Shown: positions 1-12,029, counted from the first letter of the stretch. The stretch is DNA of 64,000 nucleotides from Tiliqua scincoides (GCF_035046505.1 NC_089822.1:125794807-125858806); one strand, 5' to 3'. The notes: a model not told the origin generated them from the sequence alone. Numbers and translations: made by a program.

Positions 1-910
1 ACCCAAAAGACTTTTTTTTTTCCAGTAGAGTTGGCCAACAGACTTGGAAAGAAAGCGGTAATGTACTTGGGTTGTATACTCTGCATCTACTGCAGCTTCA
101 GCCAAAACTGCCCATCAGTTTCAAGTTACACACTGAAACAGTGAGGCGAGAAACTCATTTTTAAAAATAATAACATAGCAATTTGTAGGATGACAAATAG
201 AACCTCAGTTCGTCGTCACTAAATAGCTATGCATGTGCTGTTGATCAATACATTCAGCACCAAGAATCTGGCTACTAGCTTGATTCCCAAGGACTGTTGG
301 CCATTTGCCTAGTTCTACCCCACCTGCACATCACTGTGACTAAGGGCAAGGACTTCTCTGCTAGCTCTCGGGATATCATCTTTAAAATTAGTACACGATG
401 GATCTCCTTGCCTGTGCAACCCTACCGTACTGTCCTGGATTGGCAAGATTGGGCTTCCCCAAGCAGGGGAAGGAAGAATAGATTCTGTCAATTCCCTTTC
501 TTGCAAAAGAGCTAGCAGGAGAATGCAAATGAACGAAGCAGGGTTCTTTTACACATCAAAGGCCACTCAGCCTGTTTATCAGGAGATTCCTCTCAAAAGA
601 TGATTCTTGTGGAGTTTCAGGCCCTCCCGAAGTGTTTGGTGAGAAACAAAGGTCATTTTCAAGGAATCCATGTTTGCATACCATTTCCTGCTTCTGTAGT
701 TTGCGTGGAAAACCTCTGTTAACACAGAATGGCGATTAACATTCACATGTGTGCACAAACCCTGACTGCTTCAAAGTCTGTGAGAAACAAAGATTCTGCA
801 TTTGAACATTTTTCATTGCTTCTCCTGGATAGATGAGTCCTTTCTCAGAAGTGACTGACACATTGCACAGAATGATGTGGTAAATGAGGGTGCTATGAAT
901 TCTGGATTCA
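1..910. other. No recognised feature
   Basis: Unassigned sequence; short open frames only, without domains. Confidence 0.5.
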
Positions 911-1068
911 ATTCAGACTGTGGATCAGAGGTTTGTTTTGTTCCCTCCCCATGTTCATTTCAGACTGTGGATCAGAGGTATTTTTTTTTTAATTTTTTTT
1001 TTAAATTTTAAATACCACTTCATTTTTAAAAAAATTTTTTTTTTTAATTTTGTTCCCTCCCCATGTTC
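911..1068. repeat. Local duplication around an A/T-rich block
   Basis: TTCAGACTGTGGATCAGAGG occurs at 912 and 959. TTTTGTTCCCTCCCCATGTT occurs at 936 and 1048. A run of T and A (980-1047) lies between. Confidence 0.8.
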
Positions 1069-1179
1069 CCTTCTGTAAAATGCTCCCTGCATGCTGTAAA
1101 CTAGCACAGCAGGGGGAAAGATGTAGTAGTGGTACTGCCCTTGATGTATTCAGAAAGATCCATCCCTGAAAGAACAGCA

Positions 1180-1258
1180 GTCAGACAGGGTAGACAAATA
1201 TTGGGCTGAATGGACCAAAGGTTAGACTCAGTAAAAAAAAAAAAAAAGAAAAAAGCTT
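1180..1258 (+). mobile_element. SINE tail fragment with an A-rich end
   Basis: GGGCTGAATGGACCAAAGG and TTAGACTCAGT match the Sauria-type SINE end, followed by a run of A and AAG. Confidence 0.5.
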
Positions 1259-1761
1259 AATTTGTTAATAAGATGTTTGTGTGCAACTCTTACAGCAGAC
1301 CTATGGAACTTGTTATCATCCACTAAACTGACCGTGGCCAACCAGTCACGTACGGTGGTCCATAAGGGATTCGGTTTCTCACCTGACTTTGCTGTCTGCT
1401 TAGGGCTGCAAAACAGGAAGTGGTGCAGGAGTTGTCTTGTCAAGCATCTGGCGGGCCATGATCTTGGCCGGTTACAAATTGTACGGGTCTGACCTATAGC
1501 ATTAGGCTGCAACCCTATACACGCTTTCCTGGGAGAAAGCCCTATAAAAATAAATGGGGCGTACTTCTCAGTAGGCATGCATAGGACTGTGCTTGGAGTC
1601 CTAATCCTAACATTGGGGACAGCATCATAAAGAAGTGCTACTCTAAGCATGTGCAGAGTGCCTTCTTCCTTAACTGCTGGTGAATGGAAACTTTAGGGTG
1701 AGAGGCAGTCTGCTGTTGAATGCCAGTTTTGGGAGAGGCTTTGTGTCCAGCTTGCCAGAAG

Positions 1762-1852
1762 CATTTGGTTGGCTGCTGTAAGAAACCGGATGCTGGACCT
1801 CAGGATCCTTTGGTCTGCTTCAGCAGGACTTTCCTTCATGTTCAGTAGAACC
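1762..1852 (+). mobile_element. L2/CR1-type LINE 3' tail fragment
   Basis: Contains TTGGTTGGCTGCTGTAAG, GGATGCTGGACC and TTCAGCAGGACT in the family order. Confidence 0.5.
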
Positions 1853-1859
1853 AGCCTCG

Positions 1860-4839
1860 ATGCAGCTGGGAGTAAGGTAGAGGGACTTCGTGCCAATGTG
1901 AGACCCAGAATTTTGTGTATAGGTACTTAAGCAATCTGGACACAATTATGTCAACCACTGCTAGTCTTATTATCATGTTTTCCTTTACGTACTCTGAAGT
2001 GGCCCCTCTCCAGGAGACTTTTTATTTCCTTGCTGTACCACTTTTCTTCCATCACAGACCCCAGGGCAGCAGACAGGGACTTCCCATGTGTTCATCCGTC
2101 CAGGTACTGACCAAACTACATCTGCTTAGGTTCTGCAAGGTGACTGCCTTGCATGTCTTCAGACTGGACCTAGGCTAGGGCTGACTTATCCATAAGGCTT
2201 AGGCACCAGCTGGGTGGTGCGCACCCACCTCTCTCCGCACACTCTGCCTTTGATGGCATCTGCTGCTGCTCCATCTCCCATTCCCTGGATTGGAGAAGCC
2301 GGATAGAGCAGGAGAACCAAGGTGAAGGAGAGGGGTGGGTTAGAACCTCTCTATGCCCTTTCCCACTACTTTCCTTTCCTCCACATTTCCTGTTCTGCTC
2401 CACCTCGGGCAGAGGCTGCACATCTCTGGGTGGGTGGGAGGGGGCAGCATTTGACACATCATCTCAGGTGCTGACAGGTCTTCATCCAGCCCCAACCTAT
2501 CTGCATGGGCTCTATTCGCTTGGCTTAAAGTTACAAACTAGGAAGGGGATTTCACGTACTGTACAGTAGTCCTGATGATGTGGTCCCTCCCGCTCCTCAA
2601 AGGGCCTAGCTTCGTTCGGTGGAGCTTTCTTAATTCTCTGCTCACATGCAAGTTACGGGGGCAACTGTGAAAGCATGTGTGTGTCTCCGTCTTGGTGGCA
2701 GTGCTGCCGAGACCCCCCCCTGCACCTTTTCCACTAACAGGCACACCAAGCTGTGTCATAGCCCCCAGGATGATGCCATCACAGGCAGATCTGAAAGGAA
2801 AAGTGGTATTGGGCTCCCATGGCAAAAGGAGGAAAGGAGGGGTGTGCGTCTGGTGTCCCCAGGTCTTCAGCCTCAAGGTAGAAACCAGTGTGGCTAAGCT
2901 GCAAGGATGGGTACGTGTGCACACGTGCATATTCCTCTATCTGTTGCTGTCTTCTGCACGTTTTCATATGGTGTTTATTTATATACATGTATATGGTAAA
3001 GTAGGTCATAGGGCAGAATTCTCCTGTTGCATCTGGTTTGTTTATATTATCCAGGATGGGAGGTTTTTTTTACATTTGCCTGAAGTGGGCGTGGAGGCTG
3101 CACTATGGCTCAGAATCCTGTGGTGGCCAAACTTTTCAGGTGGTCAAACCCAAATCATTATATCTGTTACCTCTCAAGTATACATACGCAGCCTGACCCC
3201 ATGCCCGCTCCCCAGTTTTTTGCCCTACTGAGATGGGGGATTAGATAAAAATGCAACCTAGAGTGACAAGTAGGACTGCAAGCCTTTCTATGCCATTGTC
3301 AGGCCTCCGTGCCCTCCTGTTGTGGAATGCCATGAACCCTGCTGGTCTATGCTGGTTTGGGCACACATATTGCTGGCTGGCATCACATCCCCTCCTTCAT
3401 GCATCTTTCCTCTTTGGTCCACCTCCTGATTTGAGTGTGCACATGTGCTCAGACACTTGACCATCATTGGAGAGGTAAAAGCCCTTGGGTGCTTGTTCAG
3501 GACTGAGTCCTTGCATTGTCCCTCTTCTGGCCCATTGATTTGCAACTTCACCATCTATCTCAGGCTGGAGCTGCTCATTTAGCAGAATGTAGTATCAAAA
3601 TCCTGGGAGGGTCTTATAAGCAGGGAAATTCTTTTGAATGCTCTGCCACATTTTTTTAAGACACCCTTCTTGCAAGCAGAAATCAAGCAGGGCAGGGATC
3701 AGGCTGAGCTTTTCTCCCTGAACTTCAAATTATCTACATGCAAGCTGGTTCCTTTTATACATGAGGGCATTCAAAAATGCAGCATTGCCCATCTGCAGTG
3801 GTCCAAAACACTCTACCACTTCATTGTGCTGCAGGCAGAGTCAGGTGTGGCGTTCTAATTTTGTGTTTTGTTGCGTGGGAATTTGAATCAATGAAACTGG
3901 GCACCTTAATTTCTGTTGCAAGCAGAAGCTAAAAACAGTGTTCTTGTATAATCCTAGAATGGTACTAAAATCCCATTTCAAATGTTCCTTTTCCCCGACA
4001 CCAATGCCTTCCTTCTGCCCCGATATATATGGGATACAAACACACCAATTCAGTGTATACTAAGGGGAAAAAAAGCCTGGGTATAAGCATCTGTGCAGAT
4101 AAACATAAAAGATTAGTGCCAGCACAGGAGAGATAAAAAAATAAATTGAAATGAAATGTGACAGCAGGGTTGCCTGAGTGTGTTAATCCTTTGTATCATA
4201 ATGTGTGTCTGTTTATGGGTGGGTCTACACAGAAGATTTTGCACTCAAATAGCAGATAAATCCCCCCCACAGAGATAGCTACAGTAGATGTCAGCAAGAA
4301 GAGTTCAAGCCTTCTCCCTGCTGTGCTAGTTTTCTATGTGCAAGGATTCGCCCGCCCCCATGGAAGAATTCAGCTATGGGACTCCTTCATCTGCACAGTC
4401 CAGGAATAGTTTATCCCCTCGCCTGTTGTTTAGGTGTATTAGTTCTCAGGTTCTGCCCTCAAATGCAACACAGAATAATTTGCACTGGGGGGGGGGGGAG
4501 TCAACTGCAAATATCATTTTCATTCCAAAATGCCAGCCAGCACCAGTTGTTTTGGAGCCAATGTCCTATCTGTATGGAAAGCCCAGTACAGAAATGGAAA
4601 ACAATTTCAAATTCCAAGGCACCAACATCCAGTGTTTAGAGACGCATGGGATTTATTCAGTGCTGTAATGGGAGGGAATCAATTTACATCAACGTCACTA
4701 CAACCCTTGGACGAACTGCACTGCCACCTGTGCAGGTGTGTGTACTTTGTATGGATCAGGTGTGCAGAATGAATATGCTCTCCGTAAGCACCAACAGACA
4801 GACATGCCATTACTAAGACTGCATTCGCGTGTGGGTATT
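1860..4839. other. No recognised feature
   Basis: Unassigned sequence with a G run near 4488. An open frame at 2677-3231 (184 codons) lacks any domain, splice context or codon pattern suggesting a gene. Confidence 0.5.
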
Positions 4840-4970
4840 GATGCGCATAGACACTGGCAGTGTGGTGTGCCTTGTCAATTGTAAAAAAAATATAAATAAA
4901 TGATGGCGTGCTTTGACAACTTTAGTGCCTTCTTAGTGTGCCATGAGATGAAAAAGGTTGAAAATTGCTG
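4840..4970 (+). mobile_element. hAT-like element, right-end fragment
   Basis: Shares GTGCCATGAGATGAAAAAGG and the ending GAAAATTGCTG with 19950-20170. The left end is too diverged to place. Confidence 0.65.
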
Positions 4971-5312
4971 CGCTAATTCTCAGGCACTTGTCGAACTACA
5001 ACTCCCAGAATTATTGGGAAGAAGTGACGACTTAAAAGATTTGAAGAGTTGATAAGAATAAGGCCTGTGCATGCCTCCACAAACCCACTTCTGCCCTTGC
5101 TTGTTTGCAAATGTGTTTCAGAGTAATTTTTGTTGAACATTTTTTAGATGTAAAAATATACAGGAAAAAAAATGGGAGGGGACAAGGGGAATGGTAGGGA
5201 GGAATAGTCCTTTCTTCTGTAGCTTGGTGAAGCCCAAGGAAGGCTAGCTGTGCAGTCCAGCCCTACCGCTGTCCTTTGGGCAATGCCTTCTCTTTCCTGC
5301 CTCCCCCCCCCG

Positions 5313-6245
5313 TCACTCCTGCTTGATACCCACAGCTGCTGCCACCACTGCCATGCTGCGCATTCGCTTCCCCTGGTGAGTCTTCACATGCTTGGCCAGG
5401 TGGTCGCTCCGCATAAACCTCTTGGGGCATATCTGGCAGCCGAAGCGCTTCTCGCCCGTGTGCGTCCGGAGATGCCTCTGCAGCTCGTCTGAGCGGGTGA
5501 AGCTTTTCCCACAGTAGAGCCAGGAGCAGATGAAGGGGCGCTCACCTGCATGCCAGCGAAGGTGGGCTTTCAGGTGGGACGTTTTGCCATAGACCTTCCC
5601 ACAGCCCGGCAGGTGGCAGACGTGCTGCTTCTTCCTACCCGGCTCCTCATTGGCCCCGTTTGCCGCCTGGCAGTTGGGGCATTTGCAGCGACGACAGCGG
5701 CGAGCTGGGCCCAGCAGCCCCTTGGGAGTGCCCTGCAGGAGGGCAGCGAGGGGTGGCTGGGGACTCAGGACCAGAGGTCGACCCAGAGAGAAGTTGCCTG
5801 GTTGCTGTAGACTCCACCAAGGGGCGTCATCGGTGGAGGCTGTGCCAGGACCAGCAGGACCCAATGGCCGAGGGCCTTGCAAAAAACTGGGGAAGTCCTG
5901 GGCTTCCTGGAAGGCATAAGAGGGGGCCATTGTGGGTGGCAACATCTTGACGGGCGAGAGCTCAAAGGAATATGTGGGCTCTGCTGGTGGTGTCAGTGGC
6001 AGTTCTTGGGCAGAGCCACTGCTACTGCATGGTGCCACCTGCCCCTGGTATGGCATCTTAGGCAGCCCAAATGCCATGGTGTGGGAGCCAGATGGTACCT
6101 CATTGCTCCAGAGTTGAAACATCCCCACAGGTTCATAGGCTCCTGGAGTGCTGGCTGAGGAGTGGGGAGCAGCGGGAACTGCTAAAAAGGCCACAGTGGG
6201 ATGGCGGACAGCAACGTCCTCTGGGGAAGAGTTGGGGGTCCGGTC
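5313..6245 (-). CDS. SP5L: Sp5-like zinc-finger transcription factor, exon 2 (most of the protein)
   Basis: This exon encodes residues 19-328 of a Sp-family DNA-binding protein expected to bind GC/GT boxes in the nucleus. Seen: an acceptor (pyrimidine tract, then CAG at 6246-6248) followed in frame by DRTPNSSP, the start of Sp5 exon 2. Then ELPLTPP (about residues 99-105), SPVKMLP (115-121), DDAPWWS (157-163), the buttonhead box [11 protein letters not shown] (200-210), and three C2H2 fingers at about 228-250, 258-280 and 288-308. The finger recognition segments are KTSHLKA, RSDELQR and RSDHLAK. The C-terminus GIKQE resembles the Sp5 end and a SUMO-type motif. The stop codon is at 5313-5315. 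The order of motifs is that of SP5, but the protein is 328 residues against about 400 for human SP5. It also lacks the conserved N-terminal stretch that follows SPDLGKHSP in SP5. I therefore favour the SP5L paralogue, with divergent SP5 as the alternative. Sp5 factors are known Wnt/beta-catenin targets that act in axis and tail development. No clear AATAAA was found downstream. Confidence 0.93.
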   Translation of the reverse strand, partial: DRTPNSSPEDVAVRHPTVAFLAVPAAPHSSASTPGAYEPVGMFQLWSNEVPSGSHTMAFGLPKMPYQGQVAPCSSSGSAQELPLTPPAEPTYSFELSPVKMLPPTMAPSYAFQEAQDFPSFLQGPRPLGPAGPGTASTDDAPWWSLQQPGNFSLGRPLVLSPQPPLAALLQGTPKGLLGPARRCRRCKCPNCQAANGANEEPGRKKQHVCHLPGCGKVYGKTSHLKAHLRWHAGERPFICSWLYCGKSFTRSDELQRHLRTHTGEKRFGCQICPKRFMRSDHLAKHVKTHQGKRMRSMAVVAAAVGIKQE

Positions 6246-6424
6246 CTGAGACAGAGAGAAAAAAGCTGAGCTAGTGTGCAGACTTTAACTGACCCTCATA
6301 CTGTACACAATATCCACCCTGGACCCCAAACTGTGCATACTTCTCCACCTACAGATACCTCTCCTGCTCTGGCACCATACAGTCTCCTTTCATGATCACA
6401 GGTGTTAACACTTGGAAAGGGGCC

Positions 6425-6610
6425 CATAGCTTAACAGGCAGGCTTTTCATGCAGAAAATCCCCGGTCCACTCTTCAGTCAAATGGGTCAAGTAGATGGCA
6501 ATGAGCAGGTGGCCACTAACTGAAACCACGGAGAGCTGTGTCAGCAATGAAATACAAGGCCCAGTGACCTGACTCAGTCGGAGGTGGCCCCATGTATGCA
6601 TTTACATCAT
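6425..6610 (+). mobile_element. tRNA-derived SINE of the Sauria type
   Basis: Head TAGCTTAACAGGCAGGC then CTTTTCATGCAGAAAATCC. The body includes CTGAAACCACGGAGAGCTG and the end CCTGACTCAGTCGGAGG. Diverged. Confidence 0.6.
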
Positions 6611-7719
6611 TGAAATTCCTTCAGCAATTATTGACAGTGCCTCCATGATTAAGCCCTACAATGACTGTGTTCACATGAACCAATCAACTGCTTAAGGAGG
6701 GCTTTGTGGAATCAAGCCTTGCCACCACTCATGTTGGCTTCTAGAAGGACAATCAAGAGATTCTTGTCCTTGGCCACCAGCTACAACTAGCAAATATGAC
6801 TAGGGATTGTTCCTAACCCTTGCTTCTATACCTGCGTAGAAGCAAGAATTGAGATGCCATTTAAGGACAGTGGTGTGCAGGTGCTTATAGAGCACACACA
6901 GAGGTGGTATCAGACTAGTAGCAGAAGTACAGCCCGTTCATACAGGTTGGCAAGCAACAGTAGGAATCCTCTGCTTGTGAAGTTTCTGGAGGCATCTGGT
7001 AAGCCATAGCAGAAAGCAGGATTCTGGACTGCAGAGATCCTCAGTCTGACCCTCCAGGGCACTTAAATGTGTGTGGGATGCTTCTAGTAAAAGAGCATGT
7101 TACTAGGATGTAAGTCCCATTGAACTCAGTGGGACTTCTGAGGAAACAGGCTTGGCATCATGCTGCATGGGGCTATTTTGATTAATCAGATCATGAAGTA
7201 GATCAGCTATTCCCAAACTGTATGCTGGACATGCATATATGCCATGAGAGGGGCTGAAGGGAGTGCTGAAAAATCAAGCCAGCAAATTAGTACATCCACG
7301 TGTCCCTTACAGAAGGGACGCCCAGTGCAACAATGGCCAATATGACATCATCCCAAGGGGAAGGATACCCCAGGATTTCCGAAAACAGTGTCTGCTGGGA
7401 GAGGGGCAGGTGTTAGGGAATCTAGAAATATCACGATCACTTAGAAACCGCAGTCCAGTTCCTGAGCTCTCACTGTCCAGGCAAAGGGTGGGATGCCCGG
7501 AAGGAATATAAACTGGGTTATCCCACACTTGCAAGGAGGGTTCCTGCCCATCAAGGCAAAATATATGCATTTTGGAGGGTATAAAAGTTAAAGTGTGCCT
7601 CCCATTTTAAACCAAAGAAAAATCTATGCCCAAGATATTAAACCATTTTGTGCAGAAGGAGCTGTTCGTGTAGTCCAAAAGCAATTGTCCTCTAACCAAT
7701 TATTCAGAGATTTTCCTAT

Positions 7720-7960
7720 TATTCTTCCAAAGAATGGGATAGATGATATAAGTAATTGCAGAAACAGAGATGCCATTCTTCTATTGTTATACTTCTATTA
7801 AGTATAACAAAGAGGATTGTCCCCAGAAGGAAGTAGATTTGATATTGAACCTTATAGTAGCAGCTAAATTAGTAGTAACCAAGTACTGGAAAACCAATAC
7901 ACTACCATTGCTTAAGAGAAGTCTGGCATATTTTAAAAATTAACTTAGTACAAAAAGGAC
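7720..7960 (+). mobile_element. Possible L1-type LINE 3' remnant
   Basis: Plus-strand translation contains IDDISNCRNRDAILLLLY and an AAKLVVTKYWKT-like stretch, which resembles the C-terminus of vertebrate L1 ORF2. Short and worn; tentative. Confidence 0.35.
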
Positions 7961-8324
7961 GGACACACAGTATAGAGCTGGTCATCATTTATTTTGTTTT
8001 GGAACCCTAAGTATAATCCAAATCATCATGCTGTTACTTTATTTTTCATTAATAATGTGATTTTGTGTGATACAAGTTTAGATGCCTGTTAAAAAGAATC
8101 TATTGTTTTCTGGAACCAACAAGAACTCTCTCATTTTTATAAATTTTTATAAATTTTATACAAAGAATAAACGCAGTTTGCTTCATAAAGATCAGGTAGA
8201 CGGAGCATTCTGGAAAGAACAAAAATAACTTGCTGGCCATGCATCACACCTTTTAGTCCAAGCAGGAATATATAATATAGATCAATTCAGCAAGTACTGC
8301 AGAATGCCATGTTACAGTCCACAG

Positions 8325-8590
8325 TTACCCTGTTAACTGGGCAAAAAGGCACTTTTTCAAGTGGACTGGTGCTCCTCTCATTTTTAGCAGAGGGAAACTG
8401 TTCCTTTTCACCCCAGCACAGTGTTATTTCTAGTGATTGTTTGCTGGTGTTCTTTCTGCAACTTTTAGATTGTGAGACCTTGAGGGATAGAAGCCCATTT
8501 TTCTGAGCCCGTTTCATTTTGTCTGTAAACCACTTTGTGAACTTTTTTTTTGTTAAAAAGTGGTATATAATTATTATGATGATGATTGAT
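8325..8590 (+). mobile_element. Dispersed LINE 3' end or SINE ending in a tandem tail
   Basis: Shares GGCACTTTTTCAAGTGG, TTTTAGATTGTGAG and the GTAAACCACTTTGTGAAC ending with 51950-52205. It ends in TATAATTATTATGATGATG. Confidence 0.65.
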
Positions 8591-9159
8591 ATTTTTAAAG
8601 GCTAGATTTGCTATCTTGGGTTCACTTCTGCTATTCAAATCATATGTAAAGTGTTCTAACAGAATGGTATTTTTGTGCTCCATAGAAGAAAACAGGGAGC
8701 TCATCCTCACCCATCTCATTTGCAAAACTAGATGACTTCCTTTTGAAAATTCACAGTAATACCAGGTAAAAAGCACTTGTGCATAAAGAGGATCTTGAGG
8801 GAGAAAGACAAGAGGAGGAGAGAAAAATAAACTGTGACTGGAATTTAAAGCTGAATTCATTTCAATTAGATATCGTGAGGGTTTGTTGTCTTTAGTATAG
8901 AAAATGTGGAACTTTGGAAACAGTTACCAAAAATGCTGATTCTCAATCTTTTACTGCCCTTCTAGCCAACAATGGGTTAAAGCTACAGCCCTGTGCACAC
9001 TGACTACTAGAGAATAAGCTCCATGGAATTAAGTGGGACTTACTACAGCTTGAGCAAGCATAGGGCTGAGCTACACGATACTTTTCCAGCACACACCTCC
9101 AAATGCAATTATCCCAGAATTCCTAGGGCATGGTGCAAGGGCTTATCATACAGTCACCC

Positions 9160-9250
9160 CTGAAAAGCAGATCTGGTCTATTCCTGGATGGGTGGCTGTC
9201 TGGGAACCCCATGATGGAAGACAGATGGGGTGTAAATATGATAAATAAAA
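9160..9250 (+). mobile_element. Degraded 5S-related SINE
   Basis: CCTGGATGGGTGGCTGTC and TGGGAACCCC resemble the 5S region, followed by GGGGTGTAAATATG and ATAAATAAA. Confidence 0.45.
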
Positions 9251-10953
9251 CCTCTATGGTTATATCGGATGTGTAAATACTGTATCTATTCCATTATGAG
9301 AAAAAGTCATGTTGTCTGTGTCACGCACCTGTCTCCATCAAGAGCTTGTGCAGCAGCTTAGGGACTGAGCTGTGAAACAGGAAGCCTTCTGCTAACTCAA
9401 CAGTTTGCTTCTTACAAGTCCTTAAACTTCTGCCCTTATTTGCAACATGAGGATAATAAGTTTGACCTGCCTTACATGTCTGTGCAGGACTTTCATGACC
9501 AAAGATGCCATAAATGCTTCAGTAACACAGATTTGAAGGGTCTTGATCTATGTGTTGTGGATTTGACCTCTCGCTCACTTATTCTATTATGAATTACAGC
9601 ATTAAAACAGAATGTTAATACATAGCCAGTATATGCAATTGGTGTCATACAGCAAAAAATATGATTAAAATATCAATATATTATCATATACTTTCTAGCT
9701 GTGCATCTATCTGAAAAATGCTATTACTGGGCTCCAAATTGAACAATTCAATACGTTATTTTCCCATCTGTAAGCTGAATATGTCAATGTTTGCATTTTT
9801 AATGTTCAGGATTTAGGTAACCATTTCTGGGATGGTTTACACTTTTTCATTTTTGCACTACCAATATCCTAGATAAAACCACTCAGTTAAATATCTGCTC
9901 AGTTTGGGATCTGTTGCTTTGTCCCTCCAAATCTCCTAACAGAATCACTATAGGGTTCAGAGTAACTTCTGTTTGTTTTTTTTGGAAATCTCTCTCTTTT
10001 TAAAAAATTTCAGGAGCAATATATTTTAATGTAAGAGTATCTGCACATATGAAATACAGTACAGTACATAGAATTCTCTCTCAGAACAATTTCTCAGTTA
10101 TTTCCTGAAAGCAGTGGACAGCCTAAACAGGACTACACTATGAAGAGGCTAAAATGAACTGATCTGGGAAACTGGAGATGATGTGGCTAAATGCATGAAG
10201 GATACTGCCCTAGGACATTGGGGCTGTCTAGATGATCTTCACATGCCTGGCAGTTCCAAAATCACAAAATTTTGTGATTCAATGAATGCTAAGAAAATAG
10301 ATTTGGCTTTGATATTCTGTCTAATGAAAAGTTAGCTGTCATTCAAAAGCTTGCACACTGTTAATGCCCAAATAAATCTACCACCTGTCTCAGTTTATAC
10401 TTCACTAGAATGTCGTACCTGACAGAGCTGTGAGCACCAAAGTTAATCTGTTAGTTATTACTAGAAGTGTCTGTTTACAATAAGATAGTATGACAGCCTA
10501 AATCTTGCTGAACACAATGGGCTTAATTCTGAGTAAAATGAAAACCATTTTCAAACATCTCTAGTTGTTGTTATCATATGTGAAGTAATTTGTAAGGTTG
10601 TATTGGTAGTAATCCCAATTTTGTTTTTGTCTTAACCATCTTGAGCACAGCACACAGTCTCTTCAGCACCCAGCCGGGACACCAATGTTTTAATAAGAAT
10701 AATATATTGACACTCAGCTGTGTTTCTTTCAGTGCCTGAAGCATCCCAAATCCAAGATGACTGCTTCCCTAAAAGATGCCTGTGCTTTTATTAACTGTAT
10801 GGCAGGAAGAAAAATCAACAGGTGAAGCTCTCCACCAATGCACCCCTGAGCTAGAAAAAAAGATCACCTGAATTTCAACCTGGCTCACAGCCTAGGAGCC
10901 CTGCCAGCCAATCTGAAAGGTGACTGCTTCTGTTCCAAGGAGAATCTCCTTAC

Positions 10954-11007
10954 CTGCAGGATGGAGTGCAAGATGCTGTCCGAGTTCTGCACAGCCCGAG
11001 ATGCCAT
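10954..11007 (-). CDS. SP5L: Sp5-like gene, first coding exon (18 codons)
   Basis: The minus strand reads ATG followed by codons for MASRAVQNSDSILHSILQ and then a consensus donor (CTGCAG followed by GTAAGG). The exon length is divisible by three, and its end joins in phase 0 to the GACCGG start of exon 2 at 6245, giving ILQ-DRTP. The known SP5 gene has the same layout: a short first exon ending in a similar FLQ, then DRTP. The pattern N/D-S-hydrophobic-x-x-hydrophobic-L-Q matches the Sp5 N-terminus. The start codon is the only in-frame ATG close to the donor. Too short for ordinary ORF finding, it was located by looking for a donor preceded by this motif. The intron removed is 4,708 bp. Confidence 0.88.
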
Positions 11008-11300
11008 TGGGGTCAGCAAAAACTATCCATGGAGTGGGAGAGCATCACTGAGTGGGCGCTGATCTCCAATAGAGGAGGAAGGTGACAGCTCTTCTGTGTG
11101 TCTGGCATTCCTCTTTCCTCCTCAATCTGCATCTTCCTTCCTCCTGTGATCATATCCTCACCCCACTCCCCTCCCTTCCCCCTTTTGGTTTTGTTTTTGG
11201 CTTTCCTTCAGCCTATCAGAAGTGGCGATTGGAGGAGCCTTTGAAGTCGAGTGAGCGAACCAATCATTAAAATAGATTGAATGATTTCAAAGAGGGGGCC
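11008..11300 (-). promoter_or_regulatory. Probable promoter and 5' UTR of the Sp5-like gene, with TCF/LEF-type sites
   Basis: This is the DNA directly upstream of the start codon. It carries CTTTGAA at 11239-11245 and, on the other strand, TTCAAAG at 11286-11292, both matching the core of TCF/LEF sites. CCAAT boxes lie at 11228-11233 (as GATTGG) and 11260-11264. No convincing TATA box is seen. Sp5-type genes are documented Wnt/TCF targets, which makes these motifs plausible, but such 7-mers also occur by chance. The transcription start is not determined. Confidence 0.45.
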
Positions 11301-11626
11301 TGGCTCGATCTCCTTTAAGTGCCGGGCTCCCCTGCTGGGGGGCTTGTTATGGATGCAAAGGGGATTGATGGGGCTGGTGCAATCAAGATAGCGAAGGCTT
11401 CTGGTTTCATCTCGTTAAGGGTACAGTGCAAGGTGCAGGAGGCAGGGGCAGGAGTCCTAGAGGCGGCAGTCACTTTGGAAGGGTGCTTTGCCACATTAAA
11501 CCGTTTCTGCCCAACGTTGCGTTTACGCAACAGGGATCAAATGTGTACACCTGTGGGCCAGGCAAAAATGGGTCAACCCATTGCAGAAACAAGGGGAGAA
11601 TCTGGGTTGCATGGTTAGTGTTACTC

Positions 11627-11812
11627 CAGTGCTCAAATTAGGAGTGGCGTCCCCTTATCTTTCCTAGGGGTCCTGCAAAAGATCCTTTGCTACTTTTTTT
11701 TAGAAACCTGGGTCATTTGACCCAAATTATTAGGGGATCTGGGCTGGGTAGGGGCTGTCTGTGCTTTCCATTAAGGAACGTCCCTACCTTTCCTGCCAAA
11801 ATTTGAGCACTG
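11627..11812. mobile_element. TIR element, hAT-like
   Basis: The left end CAGTGCTCAAATT and the right end AATTTGAGCACTG are exact complements. An 8-bp duplication is not convincing, so the family is uncertain. Confidence 0.6.
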
Positions 11813-11875
11813 CTGTTTTCATGACTTCCAGGAGTTTGAGGGCCCCATTTGTACAGTGCCCTACATGCCTATCTA

Positions 11876-12029
11876 GGGTTGGCAGATACATATGGGGAGA
11901 GACTGCCGATATCTTTAACCATTGTATAGAAAGGGGATGTTGGCAGGAGCAACTTTTTAAACCCTTCCATGTTGACTATACAATGGTTAAAGGTAGAGGC
12001 ACTCGGTCCCACTTTGTATCTGGCAACCC
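11876..12029. mobile_element. Foldback TIR element (MITE), 154 bp
   Basis: Two arms of about 54 bp (11876-11929 and 11976-12029) are imperfect reverse complements, with outer ends GGGTTGGCAGATAC and GTATCTGGCAACCC. TA lies directly outside each end, which would suit a Tc1/mariner-type target, though this is only two bases. Confidence 0.8.

Larger units (their letters stand above)
6246..10953 (-). other. Sp5-like intron 1
   Basis: A 4.7-kb intron bounded by GTAAGG (donor, 10948-10953) and CTCAG (acceptor, ending at 6246). It contains a tRNA-derived SINE (6425-6610), a LINE 3' tail piece (6975-7060), a short palindromic repeat (7085-7175), an L1-like remnant (7720-7960), a LINE/SINE 3' end (8325-8590) and a degraded 5S-related SINE (9160-9245). 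Between 9250 and 10950 I see AT-rich sequence without recognisable genes. Confidence 0.85.

Noticed and set aside
2677-3231. 184-codon open frame
   Set aside because: No domain, no splice or initiation context, and no conserved composition; expected by chance.
5550-6158. Several plus-strand open frames over the Sp5-like exon
   Set aside because: They are antisense shadows of a GC-rich coding exon with no domains.
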